Assembly (NCBI RefSeq): GCF_900155965.1
Contig: NZ_FTMG01000003.1
Span: forward strand, 1 to 64,000
Reading direction: 5' to 3'
DNA from: Mucilaginibacter lappiensis
Lineage (GTDB): Bacteria; Bacteroidota; Bacteroidia; Sphingobacteriales; Sphingobacteriaceae
DNA length: 64,000 nucleotides
Both the position numbers and the translations under genes were made by a program. Within the stretch, counting starts at the first letter, position 1. Each line of letters begins with the position of its first letter. Positions 36,024 to 44,761 of this stretch are shown piece by piece. The notes beneath the pieces were generated by a model. The model was given only the letters and a program-made list of their open reading frames with translations. It made no database searches and was not told where the DNA came from.

Positions 36024-36087
36024 TTTGCGCTATTGAAAAGTCCATGGTTTTTAGTCCATGGACCATGGACTAAAAACTATGCGCAAA
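36024..36087. repeat. Long palindrome overlapping the SpoU start codon
   Basis: CATGGTTTTTAGTCCATGG (36043-36061) is inverted to CCATGGACTAAAAACTATG (36063-36081) with one mismatch, and TTTGCGC (36024-36030) to GCGCAAA (36081-36087). The right arm contains the ATG at 36079-36081 of the methyltransferase gene. It could block translation start or end galK transcription. Confidence 0.7.
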
Positions 36088-36609
36088 TTAAAATTAGATG
36101 AGCTGAAACGAGCTTCGGTTGATGAATTTAAGGCACAGGATAAACTGCCTGTAGCGGTGGTGCTTGACAATGTGCGCAGCATGCACAACATTGGCTCTAT
36201 TTTCCGCACTTCGGATGGTTTCGCGGTTGAGCAGATCTGTCTTTGCGGCATTACCGCTCAGCCCCCACATCGCGAAATCGAAAAAACCGCTCTCGGTGCC
36301 ACACAATCCGTTAACTGGACCTATTACGAAACCCCGCTGCAAGCCGTTGAACAGCTGCGCAAGGCTGGTTACCGCATTATAGCTGTTGAACAAGCCGAAA
36401 ACAGCACCATGCTTAACGAGTTTACCCCGCTCGACAATGAAAAATACGCCCTCATCTTTGGTAACGAAGTAAACGGCGTAAGCGACGAGGTAATGCAACA
36501 CATCGATGCCTGTATCGAAATACCCCAGTTCGGCACTAAACACTCTTTTAACATCGTAGTATCAGCAGGGATAGTGCTTTGGGATTTTTTTGCCAAAATG
36601 GCGATGTAA
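36079..36609 (+). CDS. TrmH/SpoU family RNA 2'-O-methyltransferase
   Basis: 176 residues from the ATG at 36079 (MRKLKLDELKR). The earlier ATG at 36058 lies inside a palindrome and adds seven non-conserved residues. The SPOUT knot motifs are visible: motif 1 'AVVLDNVRSMHNIGSIFRTS' (N-x3-R), motif 2 'IFGNEVNGVSDEV', motif 3 'IPQFGTKHSFNIVVSAGIVL'. Transfers methyl from SAM to ribose of tRNA or rRNA; the exact site is not predictable. Starts inside the long palindrome. Confidence 0.92.
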   Translation: MRKLKLDELKRASVDEFKAQDKLPVAVVLDNVRSMHNIGSIFRTSDGFAVEQICLCGITAQPPHREIEKTALGATQSVNWTYYETPLQAVEQLRKAGYRIIAVEQAENSTMLNEFTPLDNEKYALIFGNEVNGVSDEVMQHIDACIEIPQFGTKHSFNIVVSAGIVLWDFFAKMAM

Positions 36610-36632
36610 GGTTATTATTTTATGGCCGTTCA

Positions 36633-36930
36633 ATTCCCTCCCGTGGGAGGGGTGCGATGGATAAAGCGTAAAGGCAGGGAGGGGTTTAGCCCGCGTTAAA
36701 ACCCCTTCCTCCCCTTCTCCAATGTCATTAAGTTAAACACATGGAGCCCCCCCTAAATCCTCCCCGGTAGGGAGGACTTTAAAAAATTGAAGCTAAGTCT
36801 CCCCTTCCGGGGGAGATTATTACATGAGGGCTTCGCCGTTTAGAGGGGGCTTTTGCGGAATTGCTTTTGCGTTTCCCCTTAACTTAATGACATTGCCCCT
36901 TCCCCAAGGAAGGAATCGCACGGGCCTGGA
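36633..36930. repeat. Palindromic repeat family C, copy 2, split by an inserted element
   Basis: Same block as at 8037: CCCTCCCGTGGGAGGGG... AGGGAGGGGTTTAGC inverted to AAACCCCTTCC, then AAGGAATCGCACGGGCC at about 36908-36926, followed by a short repeat B copy at 36932-36954. The block is interrupted at 36720-36895 by a separate element with its own terminal repeats. Together these fill the 357-base gap 36610-36966; no gene is present. Confidence 0.75.
36720..36895. mobile_element. Non-autonomous element (MITE) with 17-bp perfect TIR, nested in another repeat
   Basis: CAATGTCATTAAGTTAA (36720-36736) is perfectly inverted to TTAACTTAATGACATTG (36879-36895). The flanking bases CCCCTTCTC (36711-36719) and CCCCTTCCC (36896-36904) match in 8 of 9 positions, as expected for a 9-bp target duplication. 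The 176-bp interior has no reading frame but carries further inverted segments (GAGCCCCCC...GGGGGCTTTT), so it holds a third nested palindrome. Mobile by an enzyme supplied elsewhere; family cannot be named. Confidence 0.75.
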
Positions 36931-36966
36931 CTCTTGACAAGCTCAGGCTGACAGCCTCTTCTTCAC

Positions 36967-37938
36967 TCAAATAATTACCACCAAGCGTTTACCACTATCT
37001 ACTTCCAGATCCCAAAGTTCGGCGATGTTTTCCAGTTTCACGGTGATGGTTTCTACCTTAAGCTTGCCTGCTGCTGCCAGCTCAAACATTTCAGGCAAGA
37101 TCTGACTGAATAGCTGTCCAACCTGTGGTTTTGACCAGGCGCCTAATCCCGAACCTGTTAATTGCAGATCGACACTACGGAGGTTTGCAGCCGATAGCTG
37201 GATCAGATCACCGGTCATGGCACCTATGGATACATATCTTACCCTATTGGTAAATGAACCGTTACCTTTTACACAAGCCAATATCATTTCGGCGGTATGC
37301 CCCCACAGGTAATCAATGATCACATCAACAGGCGTGGCTGCATGAATTGCGGCCAGTTGCGTTTGGAAACCTTCATCATCCTGCAATACCGAAACTATTT
37401 CGTCGGCACCAAGCGATAACAGGTCATCCAGTGAGGCTTGGTTCCTGCCAGTTACGATCACTTTTTTGGCACCATAATGTTTGGCTATCTGCACCGCTAC
37501 ACGCCCGGTAAAACCGGTTGCCCCGTTGATGAGCACCACATCTTCTGGCTGGATGTCCGCTTTGAATTTAAGCCCCATCGCCGCACCGATCACTGCATTG
37601 GGCAGAGCCGCGGCTGTAGCATCGTCCAATCTATCCGGAATTTTCACGATACGATCTTTATCAATGGTCGCTTTTTCGGCCAACATACCGCTTACGCCCA
37701 TGCCATACACCCGCGTTCCATCCTCGAGCACGCAAACGCCGTCGCCGCCAATCACTTTTCCGCTCTCTTTTGGTGCATCGCTCGAATAGTGCTTGCCGCT
37801 GGCCCTACTTTTATCCAAATGTTTGATGGCTACCGCCTTTACGGTAACCAGTACTTCATCGTCATGTTGAGCTATAGGCTCCGGGAAATCTGTATATTGA
37901 GGTAAACCCTCTTTTTGATACATTACTGCTGCTTTCAT
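36967..37938 (-). CDS. Zinc-independent quinone oxidoreductase/alcohol dehydrogenase family protein
   Basis: 323 residues, medium-chain dehydrogenase fold without the structural zinc Cys. N-terminal 'MKAAVMYQKEGLPQYTDFPEP', Rossmann motif 'VLINGATGFTGRVAVQIAKH' and 'VIVTGRNQASLDDLLSLGADE'. Uses NADPH to reduce quinones or activated alkenes by analogy. Single gene, divergent from none of the near neighbours; a Crp/Fnr gene precedes it on the same strand by 67 bases. Confidence 0.85.
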   Translation of the reverse strand: MKAAVMYQKEGLPQYTDFPEPIAQHDDEVLVTVKAVAIKHLDKSRASGKHYSSDAPKESGKVIGGDGVCVLEDGTRVYGMGVSGMLAEKATIDKDRIVKIPDRLDDATAAALPNAVIGAAMGLKFKADIQPEDVVLINGATGFTGRVAVQIAKHYGAKKVIVTGRNQASLDDLLSLGADEIVSVLQDDEGFQTQLAAIHAATPVDVIIDYLWGHTAEMILACVKGNGSFTNRVRYVSIGAMTGDLIQLSAANLRSVDLQLTGSGLGAWSKPQVGQLFSQILPEMFELAAAGKLKVETITVKLENIAELWDLEVDSGKRLVVII

Positions 37939-38005
37939 TTTATATTTTGTTTAAACAAAAGTAGGATGATCGCCTGCACCCAAACGATAACATATGTTAT
38001 CAAGT

Positions 38006-38590
38006 TCAGAAATGTAATTTGCCTTTGGCCAGTTTGCTTTTGATTCGGCTCAGGTGTACGGTGCTTATGCCCAGGTACGAAGCGATGTAATGCTGCGGCA
38101 CCCGCTGGATAATGTGCGACCGTTCGGTCAAAAGGTTTTGATAACGCTGCTCGGGTGTATCGCGGATAAAGGAAACAAATTCATTGATGTAATGCGTTTG
38201 CCGCTGAGCCGACATCTGCAGGATCATTTGAGCAAAGTCGGGCTCCTGGCTCAGTTCGTTCATCAATTGGATTACATATGGCTTGGGCAACAAATAAATA
38301 ACCGATGGCTCAATGGTTTCGATGGTAAATTGGCTGGGTACATTATTAACGAAGCTATCAAAAGAGGTTAACCCTTCGTCCTCGAAAAAGAACTGTACTG
38401 TTTTTTCGCTCCCATTATTATTAAAAAATGCCCGTACACAACCTTTTTCTATAAAGATGTAGTTTTGCGATACTTTGCCTTCATCCAGCAAAATGGTTTT
38501 CGCCGGAATTTCCTGCCGCTTTTGAAAAGGCATGTATTTATCCCAGTAGGTATTCAGCTTCGGAAATTTATTTCTGAAATGAAAAAGCAT
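38006..38590 (-). CDS. Crp/Fnr family transcription regulator
   Basis: 194 residues from the ATG at 38590 (MLFHFRNKFPKLNTYWDKY). The earlier ATG (38638) adds 16 residues unlike the family. N-terminal cyclic-nucleotide-type beta-barrel domain ('KTILLDEGKVSQNYIFIEKG') and a C-terminal HTH ('RVPQHYIASYLGISTVHLSR'). No Cys cluster for iron-sulfur. Precedes the oxidoreductase gene on the same strand; it may control it. Confidence 0.88.
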   Translation of the reverse strand: MLFHFRNKFPKLNTYWDKYMPFQKRQEIPAKTILLDEGKVSQNYIFIEKGCVRAFFNNNGSEKTVQFFFEDEGLTSFDSFVNNVPSQFTIETIEPSVIYLLPKPYVIQLMNELSQEPDFAQMILQMSAQRQTHYINEFVSFIRDTPEQRYQNLLTERSHIIQRVPQHYIASYLGISTVHLSRIKSKLAKGKLHF

Positions 38591-38689
38591 TTTTTTGATT
38601 GATGAGCTAAGGTAGTAAAATGCCGGGTTGCATTGCAAACAACTCAGCTCGTCTGCGTTGCGCTGAACGCCCCTCTGACTTATAAAACC

Positions 38690-38774
38690 ATGTCATTGCG
38701 CAGCGTGACAATCTCTTCGTTTGTTTAACGATCTGAATAGCTACGAGATTGCTTCGTCGTTTCTGCAATGACAT
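38690..38774. repeat. Palindromic repeat family A, copy 3
   Basis: CATGTCATTGCG at the left and CAATGACAT at the right, with GACAATCTC and GAGATTGCTTCGTCG inside, same orientation as the copy at 6291. In the gap between the divergent Crp/Fnr and YdeI genes. Confidence 0.78.
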
Positions 38775-38841
38775 ACAGGAAACAAGCGCCTTTAACACAA
38801 TTTGTTATTAAATTAGCTAAGGTAAAACCACCTATAAACCC

Positions 38842-39501
38842 ATGAACGCCCTTGCCAAAAAACTACAGATGAAGCCCCGTACGCGCTGGTTGCTGCATAA
38901 CGCGCCCGCCAACTACCTGGAAAGCCTGGAGCCCCTGCCCGATGATGTGGAGATAGTACATAACACCAGAGGTACATTTAACGGCATACAGCTGTTTGTT
39001 ACCAATAGTGCGGAATTGACGGATGAATTGAAAGTAATCGTTCCGCTATTGAAGGTTGATACCGTATTCTGGATCATCTATCCTAAAAAAAATTCAGGCA
39101 TCACCACCGACCTCGAAATGATGAGCAGTTGGGATGCCCCGGCCCAATACAGCATCCGCCCGGTGGCTTCGGCAGCGGTTAATGAGGTATGGACAGCCCT
39201 GCGTTTTCGCCCGGTTGATAAGGTAAAGGTTTCGGCAGGCCGTACTGACGCGGTGCGAAATAATGAGTACAGCACTTATATTGATGTGGATAAGAAAATC
39301 GTGACCCTGCCCGATGATATCAAGGCCGTGCTGGAACAACATCCTGGCGTGCTTAGCTGGTTTCAGCAGCTGGCCTACAGCCATAAAAAGGAATACGTGC
39401 TATGGATATTGACCGCCAAACAGGAAAAAACTCGCCAGGACCGCATGGTTAAAATGGTAGAAATGCTGATCAATAAAAAGAAGAATCCTTCGGATAAGTA
39501 A
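38842..39501 (+). CDS. YdeI/OmpD-associated family protein with DUF3052-like N-terminus
   Basis: 219 residues. N-terminal ~125 residues are DUF3052-like ('LLHNAPANYLESLEPLPDDV', 'TVFWIIYPKKNSGI'). C-terminal ~70 residues are the YdeI/OmpdA domain ('LPDDIKAVLEQHPGVLSWFQQL ... YSHKKEYVLWI'), linked to bacteriocin or antimicrobial tolerance in some bacteria. Function here unknown. Single gene. Confidence 0.82.
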   Translation: MNALAKKLQMKPRTRWLLHNAPANYLESLEPLPDDVEIVHNTRGTFNGIQLFVTNSAELTDELKVIVPLLKVDTVFWIIYPKKNSGITTDLEMMSSWDAPAQYSIRPVASAAVNEVWTALRFRPVDKVKVSAGRTDAVRNNEYSTYIDVDKKIVTLPDDIKAVLEQHPGVLSWFQQLAYSHKKEYVLWILTAKQEKTRQDRMVKMVEMLINKKKNPSDK

Positions 39502-39599
39502 ACGCGATTTCACTTGTTATGCCATCAGCCAGAGGCCGGGAAATAAAAGTCATTCGGCTGGAGCAGAGCAAAGGCAGCTGGATCGCCAATAAAAATAAA

Positions 39600-39685
39600 T
39601 GTCATCTCGAACGAGGTACGAGGAGAGATCTTTTACGTCTGACTTATCGCGCGCAAAAGATCTCTCACTATCGTTCGAGATGACA
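39600..39685. repeat. Palindromic repeat with 15-bp perfect arms
   Basis: TGTCATCTCGAACGA (39600-39614) is perfectly inverted to TCGTTCGAGATGACA (39671-39685), with GAGAGATCTTTT (39623-39634) inverted to AAAAGATCTCTC (39655-39666). It lies between the convergent YdeI and ppc genes and may terminate both. Confidence 0.8.
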
Positions 39686-39709
39686 AATACGGATAAAACC
39701 GTGGGGCTA

Positions 39710-42283
39710 TTACGCCAAATTCCTACCCGCGTTAACGATGCCGTAAACGGTACGGATCACGAGCTTATCATATATATCAATCAGTTCGCTGTCATCGCTG
39801 CTATTGAGCTTCTGCAAGGCATAATGTTGGATGATCACGAGTGGCAGTACAATCTTCTCGCGAATGGCGATAGAACGGCGCTCAACAGGGTATTCTTCCA
39901 TCAGCACCGTGCTGCCGGTCAGGTCGAGCAGCATTTCGCGGGTCAGTTCAAACTCGTTCTTCAACATTTTCCAGAAAGCGCCGAATTTTTTGTCTTTCTC
40001 CAAATAAGCGGTCACCCTGAAATCAGATTTCGACATAGACATGGCACAGTTATCCAGCATGGTTTTAAAGAAACCTGATGTTCTGTACAGCTCTTTTATT
40101 TCGAGCCAATTGCCGCTGTCTTTCATCTTTTTCAAAGCGGTACCCACGCCATAAAAGCCCGGGATACTCTGTTTGAGCTGGCTCCAGGAAGTTACAAAGC
40201 TGATAGCGCGCAGATCTTCCAGTTTCAATGGTGCACCGGCATTACGCTTGGTTGGGCGACTGCTGATATTGATACGCGACAATAATTTAAGCGGACTGAA
40301 TTTTTCCAGGTACTCCACAAATAAAGGATGCGCGCGCAGGGCCATGAACAGTTCGTAGCTTTCGCTGGCCATTTCAGATATCAGGGCTTTGTGCCTGTTA
40401 TCCAGCAAGTCGTTATGATTAGGGTGTAGTGCCGATATGATCCCCGCGTTAATCAACTGCTCCATATTGAAACGGGCAGTCTCTACCGAGCCGTATTGAG
40501 AACTCACGGTTTGCCCCTGGATGGTCAATTGGATATGATCGTTAGCGATCTCGTTACCCATAGAAGCATAAAAACGGTGTGTTTTACCGCCGCCACGTGC
40601 CGGCGGGCCTCCCCTGCCATCAAAAAACGCCAGGCTGATATCATATTTACGGGCCATAGCGGTTAGTTCCACCTTGGCTTTATATATAGACCAGTTAGCC
40701 ATCAGGTAGCCACCGTCTTTGGTGCTGTCAGAAAAACCAAGCATAATGGTTTGCCGGTTACCTCGTTTTTTCAGGTGCTCGGCATAGTATGAATGTGTAT
40801 ATAACTGCTCCATGATCTCGGCCGCGCGTGAAAGGTCGTTAACAGTTTCGAACAGCGGCATAAAGTCGACACTCAGGCTGTCTTTTTCCCATCCACTCCA
40901 TAAAAACAGGTCGATGAGTTGTAAAATATCAGATGCCTGCTGACAGTTGCTGATGATAAACCGTTGACAGGCTTTTTCGCCATTAGCTTGCTGAATTTCC
41001 TGCATCAGGCGAATGGTGTTCAGGGTATCCTGTGTCATGGCATCCGCGTCAGAAGGGCAATGAAAATCGGCCTCATTAAAGCTGATCTGCTTAAGTTTTT
41101 CTTCCTCATCCAGATCGGCATAGCCTTTAACGATGCCTGTTTTGATATTTTTTATACCATAATCAAATACGCTGCGCAAAACGCGGCTATCCTGCCTGAT
41201 ATCCAATGTGGCAAAATAACAGCCAAACAAGCGCACTTTCTGGATCAGGTTTTCTACAATATCTACAAACAAGCTATCGTGCTCGGTAATGATGGTTTGC
41301 TTGATAGATTGCAGCAGGCTCATTAATTCGCCCTGCAGATTTTTAGAATCGGGATGTTCGTTGGCATTTTTGTACAGCAGCTTCTCCAATTTGGCCATGG
41401 CCTTTTCCACTCCCCGAAAAGTGATACGGCGTTTAAGCACCCTAAAATCGCGGTAGTAACAACGGAACAGGCGCTGCCTTAAAAAGCTGGCTACCTCTTT
41501 GGTGGTTTGTGTGGTTACGTTAGGGTTCCCGTCCCTATCGCCACCCGGCCAAAAGCCCAATTCCAGTACACGGCTGCTAGCCGCATCAATATCAAATTCC
41601 TCTTCGAGCTTGGATTGTATGCCCGATACGGCATGGTAAAATATATTTTCCAAAAACCAGGACAGGCTAATGGCCTCGTCAACCGGTGTGGGTGATGTTT
41701 TGTTAAAGAATGGGGTTTTGCCTAACTGTTGCAGCAACACATCAATATTGTTGATATCATTGCTTTTTACGGCCTCAATCAGGTCGGTCATGATGCCCAG
41801 TACTGTGCCCGGGTAAAACTGAGTAGGGTGCGCGGTGAGCACCAGTCTTAACGAAAAGTCTTTTAGTTTCTCGCTGATCTTAGCACGTGTTTCCTCGCTG
41901 TTGGTAGCTTGTTGTAATAAACTTTGCAGGTTGCCCGAATCATCAAACTTGCCCAGCTTATTAAAAGATGAATCTTCAATGGCATCAAACAAAACTACCT
42001 GGCGCTCGATGTACTGGATAAACCGGAACATACGGTTAATCTGTTCGCGGTGGTCAATATCAGGTACGTACTTTTTAAAGAACGACTCAATAATATCCGT
42101 TGGTGAAGCCTGCTTAATGGCACCTTTTTCGCAATGTGAACTAAAAAACGGCAATAAAATACCGGTATCTTTTACCTGATAAAATGGTAATGTTTGAAAT
42201 AAACTGTTATATAACTCAAACCTGGTTACAACTTCGTTATTAAAAGCTGTTTCCCGCTGACTGAGTTTTAAAGTTAATGACAT
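39710..42283 (-). CDS. ppc: Phosphoenolpyruvate carboxylase
   Basis: 857 residues, the expected length. PEPC makes oxaloacetate from PEP and bicarbonate, replenishing the TCA cycle. Catalytic motifs: His152 in LTAHPTQ, GGDRDGNP at 247-254, GFSDSTKDGGY at 516-526 and FDGRGGPPARGGG at 554-566. The C-terminus reads AGRNLA, not the QNTG found in E. coli, whose last Gly is important; this looks like lineage variation. Single gene with a long AT-rich upstream region. Confidence 0.97.
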   Translation of the reverse strand: MSLTLKLSQRETAFNNEVVTRFELYNSLFQTLPFYQVKDTGILLPFFSSHCEKGAIKQASPTDIIESFFKKYVPDIDHREQINRMFRFIQYIERQVVLFDAIEDSSFNKLGKFDDSGNLQSLLQQATNSEETRAKISEKLKDFSLRLVLTAHPTQFYPGTVLGIMTDLIEAVKSNDINNIDVLLQQLGKTPFFNKTSPTPVDEAISLSWFLENIFYHAVSGIQSKLEEEFDIDAASSRVLELGFWPGGDRDGNPNVTTQTTKEVASFLRQRLFRCYYRDFRVLKRRITFRGVEKAMAKLEKLLYKNANEHPDSKNLQGELMSLLQSIKQTIITEHDSLFVDIVENLIQKVRLFGCYFATLDIRQDSRVLRSVFDYGIKNIKTGIVKGYADLDEEEKLKQISFNEADFHCPSDADAMTQDTLNTIRLMQEIQQANGEKACQRFIISNCQQASDILQLIDLFLWSGWEKDSLSVDFMPLFETVNDLSRAAEIMEQLYTHSYYAEHLKKRGNRQTIMLGFSDSTKDGGYLMANWSIYKAKVELTAMARKYDISLAFFDGRGGPPARGGGKTHRFYASMGNEIANDHIQLTIQGQTVSSQYGSVETARFNMEQLINAGIISALHPNHNDLLDNRHKALISEMASESYELFMALRAHPLFVEYLEKFSPLKLLSRINISSRPTKRNAGAPLKLEDLRAISFVTSWSQLKQSIPGFYGVGTALKKMKDSGNWLEIKELYRTSGFFKTMLDNCAMSMSKSDFRVTAYLEKDKKFGAFWKMLKNEFELTREMLLDLTGSTVLMEEYPVERRSIAIREKIVLPLVIIQHYALQKLNSSDDSELIDIYDKLVIRTVYGIVNAGRNLA

Positions 42284-42449
42284 AGTTCGAAAAATAATTG
42301 GGTTAAAATTGAGTGGTACCGGCTATTGCGCAAAACCGGGGGTGAATTTAATTATCTAAAATTAAATTTCAACTAAATTAATAAATTTAATAATATTATT
42401 ATGAATTTGATATCAAATTTACTAAAACAAGATAAAAAAATTTAATTAT

Positions 42450-42461
42450 TGTAAATTTACA
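42450..42461. promoter_or_regulatory. 12-bp palindrome in the ppc/FUSC intergenic region
   Basis: TGTAAATTTACA is a perfect 12-base palindrome 167 bases upstream of ppc and about 120 bases upstream of the FUSC gene, within a very AT-rich region (42284-42576). May be a regulator site shared by the two divergent genes, or chance in an AT-rich stretch. Confidence 0.3.
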
Positions 42462-42479
42462 TCCTAATTTAGAATCAAA

Positions 42480-42587
42480 ATGATATTAAAGAAATTATAC
42501 GGTTTAGCTGCAAGCAAAGATTTTTATAACTTGCCTGTGTATTGCCCCGCAGCAGCCAAAAACAAACACTATTTTGATGAATATTAA
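42480..42587 (+). CDS. Possible 35-residue small protein before FUSC
   Basis: ATG at 42480-42482, 35 codons (MILKKLYGLAASKDFYNLPV...) ending TAA at 42585-42587. The last 11 bases overlap the start of the FUSC gene (ATG at 42577), a layout consistent with translational coupling. Composition is plausible (basic start, aromatic-rich end) but no homologue is known to me. Could be chance. Confidence 0.3.
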   Translation: MILKKLYGLAASKDFYNLPVYCPAAAKNKHYFDEY

Positions 42588-44724
42588 TACCAGGGAAATA
42601 AAAAGCTTTTTTTACAGCCAGTATTTTTCTGACGGTTTACGTATAACGGCGGGTATACTGCTCCCCTCGCTGATATTGCTGGAGTTTAACCAGTTTGACC
42701 TGGGGCTTACCTTTAGTTTGGGCGCGCTTTGTATTTGTGTAATTGACAATCCAGGTCCTGTTACCCACAAGCGTAACTCTATGGCTATTGGTAACTTATG
42801 CCTTTTCCTGGTAGCAGCCATTACCGGTTTTGCCCGGCTTAATTTATATACATTGGGGTTGGAGATTACCTTGTTCTCGTTCCTGTTCTCCATGTTTACG
42901 GTTTATGGTAACCGGGCTGCCTCGGTAGGTACCTGCTCCTTGCTCATCATGATATTTATGATGGATAAGGCCCAGCCAGCGGGCAACGTGCTATGGTATA
43001 GCGCCACCATTTTGCTAGGTGGTTTATGGTACATGGCTTTCAGTTTGATATTCTTTGGTATCAGGCCCTACCGCGCAGCGCAGCAGGCACTGGGCGAAAA
43101 TGTAGCCGATATAGCCAAATTTTTAAGGATCAAGGCCGACTTTTATTTACCCGAGAAAGATATCGACGATAATTACCGCAAGCTGGTATCACAGCAAATA
43201 CAGGTAAGCCAGCACCAGGACGCCGTACGAGAGTTACTGTTTAAAAGCCGGGTACTTGTTAGGGAATCAACCGGGGCGAGCAGGATATTGGTATTGACCT
43301 TTGTTGACCTGGTAGATATGTTTGAACAGATCATGGCTACACACTACGATTACAGTGAGATACGCGAACGCTTTAAAGATACCGGCATCCTGAATGAGAT
43401 TGCCCGGATACTGCAGCACATGGCCGATGAGGTTGACGAGATAGCTTATATGGTATTATCAAATGTCAGGAACCGCCACCTTACCGATTTTAATATTGAG
43501 CTGGAAAAGCTAAAACTAAAGATAGACGACATTGGCAAAAACAATCAGGAAATCAGTAACCTGGTGCTCAAAAAGATATTGATCAACCTGCGCGATCTGA
43601 GCGAGAGCATCAATAATATATATAATTATTATCACTCTAAAGCCGCTGTTAAATCAACCGAACTACGCGGTGATGTAGAGTATTCGCAGTTCGTAACGCA
43701 CCAGGATTATGCCCCGCATATCTTCTTTGATAACTTCACCCTGGATTCGGGCGCCTTTAAGCATGCCCTGCGGGTATCACTGGTTTGCCTTGTGGGCTTT
43801 ATTACGGCCAAAACAGTGGCTCAGGGGCATCATAGCTACTGGGTGCTCCTCACCATCATCGTAATCCTGAAACCGGGTTTTAGTTTATCCAAACAGCGTA
43901 ATTATCAACGACTTATTGGCACTATTTGCGGCGGGGTTATCGGTATACTCATTTTAAGTTTTATACCAGATACTACCGCACAATTTGTGTTTCTGATGGT
44001 GTTTATGATAGGTACTTATAGTTTTTCGAGGTTGAACTATGTGGTGAGCGTAATTTTTATGACACCGTATGTGCTTATCCTGTTCAAGTTTTTGGGTGTA
44101 GGCTTATTGAATGTAGCGCAAGAACGTATATTGGATACCGTCATCGGCTCATCCATAGCATTTATTGCTAGCTACCTGATATTCCCTACCTGGGAATTTG
44201 ACCAGATACAGGAAACCCTGCGCGATGTGATAGTGGCCAATATCAATTACCTGATAACCATAGCCGAAAGCTTATCGGGCAAAATAACCGGCACCACTCT
44301 ATACAAACTGGCCCGTAAGGATGTCTATGTAAAATCGGCCAATTTATCGGCTGCCTTTGAGCGGATGACGTCGGAACCTAAAAGCAAGCAGCGTAAGGTA
44401 AAAGAGGTACATAAGTTTGTGGTTTTAAATCACATTCTGTCGTCGTACATCGCCAATATAGCATCGGGGCTTGTAAAAAAAGAATCACAGCTACCCCATG
44501 CAGAAGCGCTTAAGCTGGTTAAGAAAAGCATATCCGTATTAAACGAAAGCAACAAAAAACTTCTGGGGCAGCCTATTGAGTTCAATATAGGCAAAACAAC
44601 AACCGTTAGTGATACTGAAAAAGTTGAACTATCAGCAGAAGATGCTTTGCTAAAAGAACAGTTAGGATTTATCAATAAAATCAGTTACGATATTGCAAAG
44701 ATAACTGACAATATCCTGCAATAA
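42577..44724 (+). CDS. FUSC/YccS family inner-membrane protein
   Basis: 715 residues from the ATG at 42577; the codon before it is a TTG that could also start. Two blocks of membrane helices (about 20-160 and 395-535) with the FUSC-like pattern 'GHHSYWVLLTIIVILKPGFS' and 'RLIGTICGGVIGILIL' separated and followed by cytoplasmic helical domains, as in YccS/YhfK and fusaric acid resistance (FusC) proteins. Likely an efflux or envelope-stress component; substrate unknown. Confidence 0.88.
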   Translation: MNINTREIKSFFYSQYFSDGLRITAGILLPSLILLEFNQFDLGLTFSLGALCICVIDNPGPVTHKRNSMAIGNLCLFLVAAITGFARLNLYTLGLEITLFSFLFSMFTVYGNRAASVGTCSLLIMIFMMDKAQPAGNVLWYSATILLGGLWYMAFSLIFFGIRPYRAAQQALGENVADIAKFLRIKADFYLPEKDIDDNYRKLVSQQIQVSQHQDAVRELLFKSRVLVRESTGASRILVLTFVDLVDMFEQIMATHYDYSEIRERFKDTGILNEIARILQHMADEVDEIAYMVLSNVRNRHLTDFNIELEKLKLKIDDIGKNNQEISNLVLKKILINLRDLSESINNIYNYYHSKAAVKSTELRGDVEYSQFVTHQDYAPHIFFDNFTLDSGAFKHALRVSLVCLVGFITAKTVAQGHHSYWVLLTIIVILKPGFSLSKQRNYQRLIGTICGGVIGILILSFIPDTTAQFVFLMVFMIGTYSFSRLNYVVSVIFMTPYVLILFKFLGVGLLNVAQERILDTVIGSSIAFIASYLIFPTWEFDQIQETLRDVIVANINYLITIAESLSGKITGTTLYKLARKDVYVKSANLSAAFERMTSEPKSKQRKVKEVHKFVVLNHILSSYIANIASGLVKKESQLPHAEALKLVKKSISVLNESNKKLLGQPIEFNIGKTTTVSDTEKVELSAEDALLKEQLGFINKISYDIAKITDNILQ

Positions 44725-44761
44725 AGAACCAACTCCATGTCCGCCACAGATTTACAGCACT

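Noticed and set aside
39599..40078. 159-codon plus-strand frame starting in the repeat at 39600
   Set aside because: It overlaps the 3' end of ppc on the opposite strand and its first part is palindromic repeat; PEPC is clearly the real gene.
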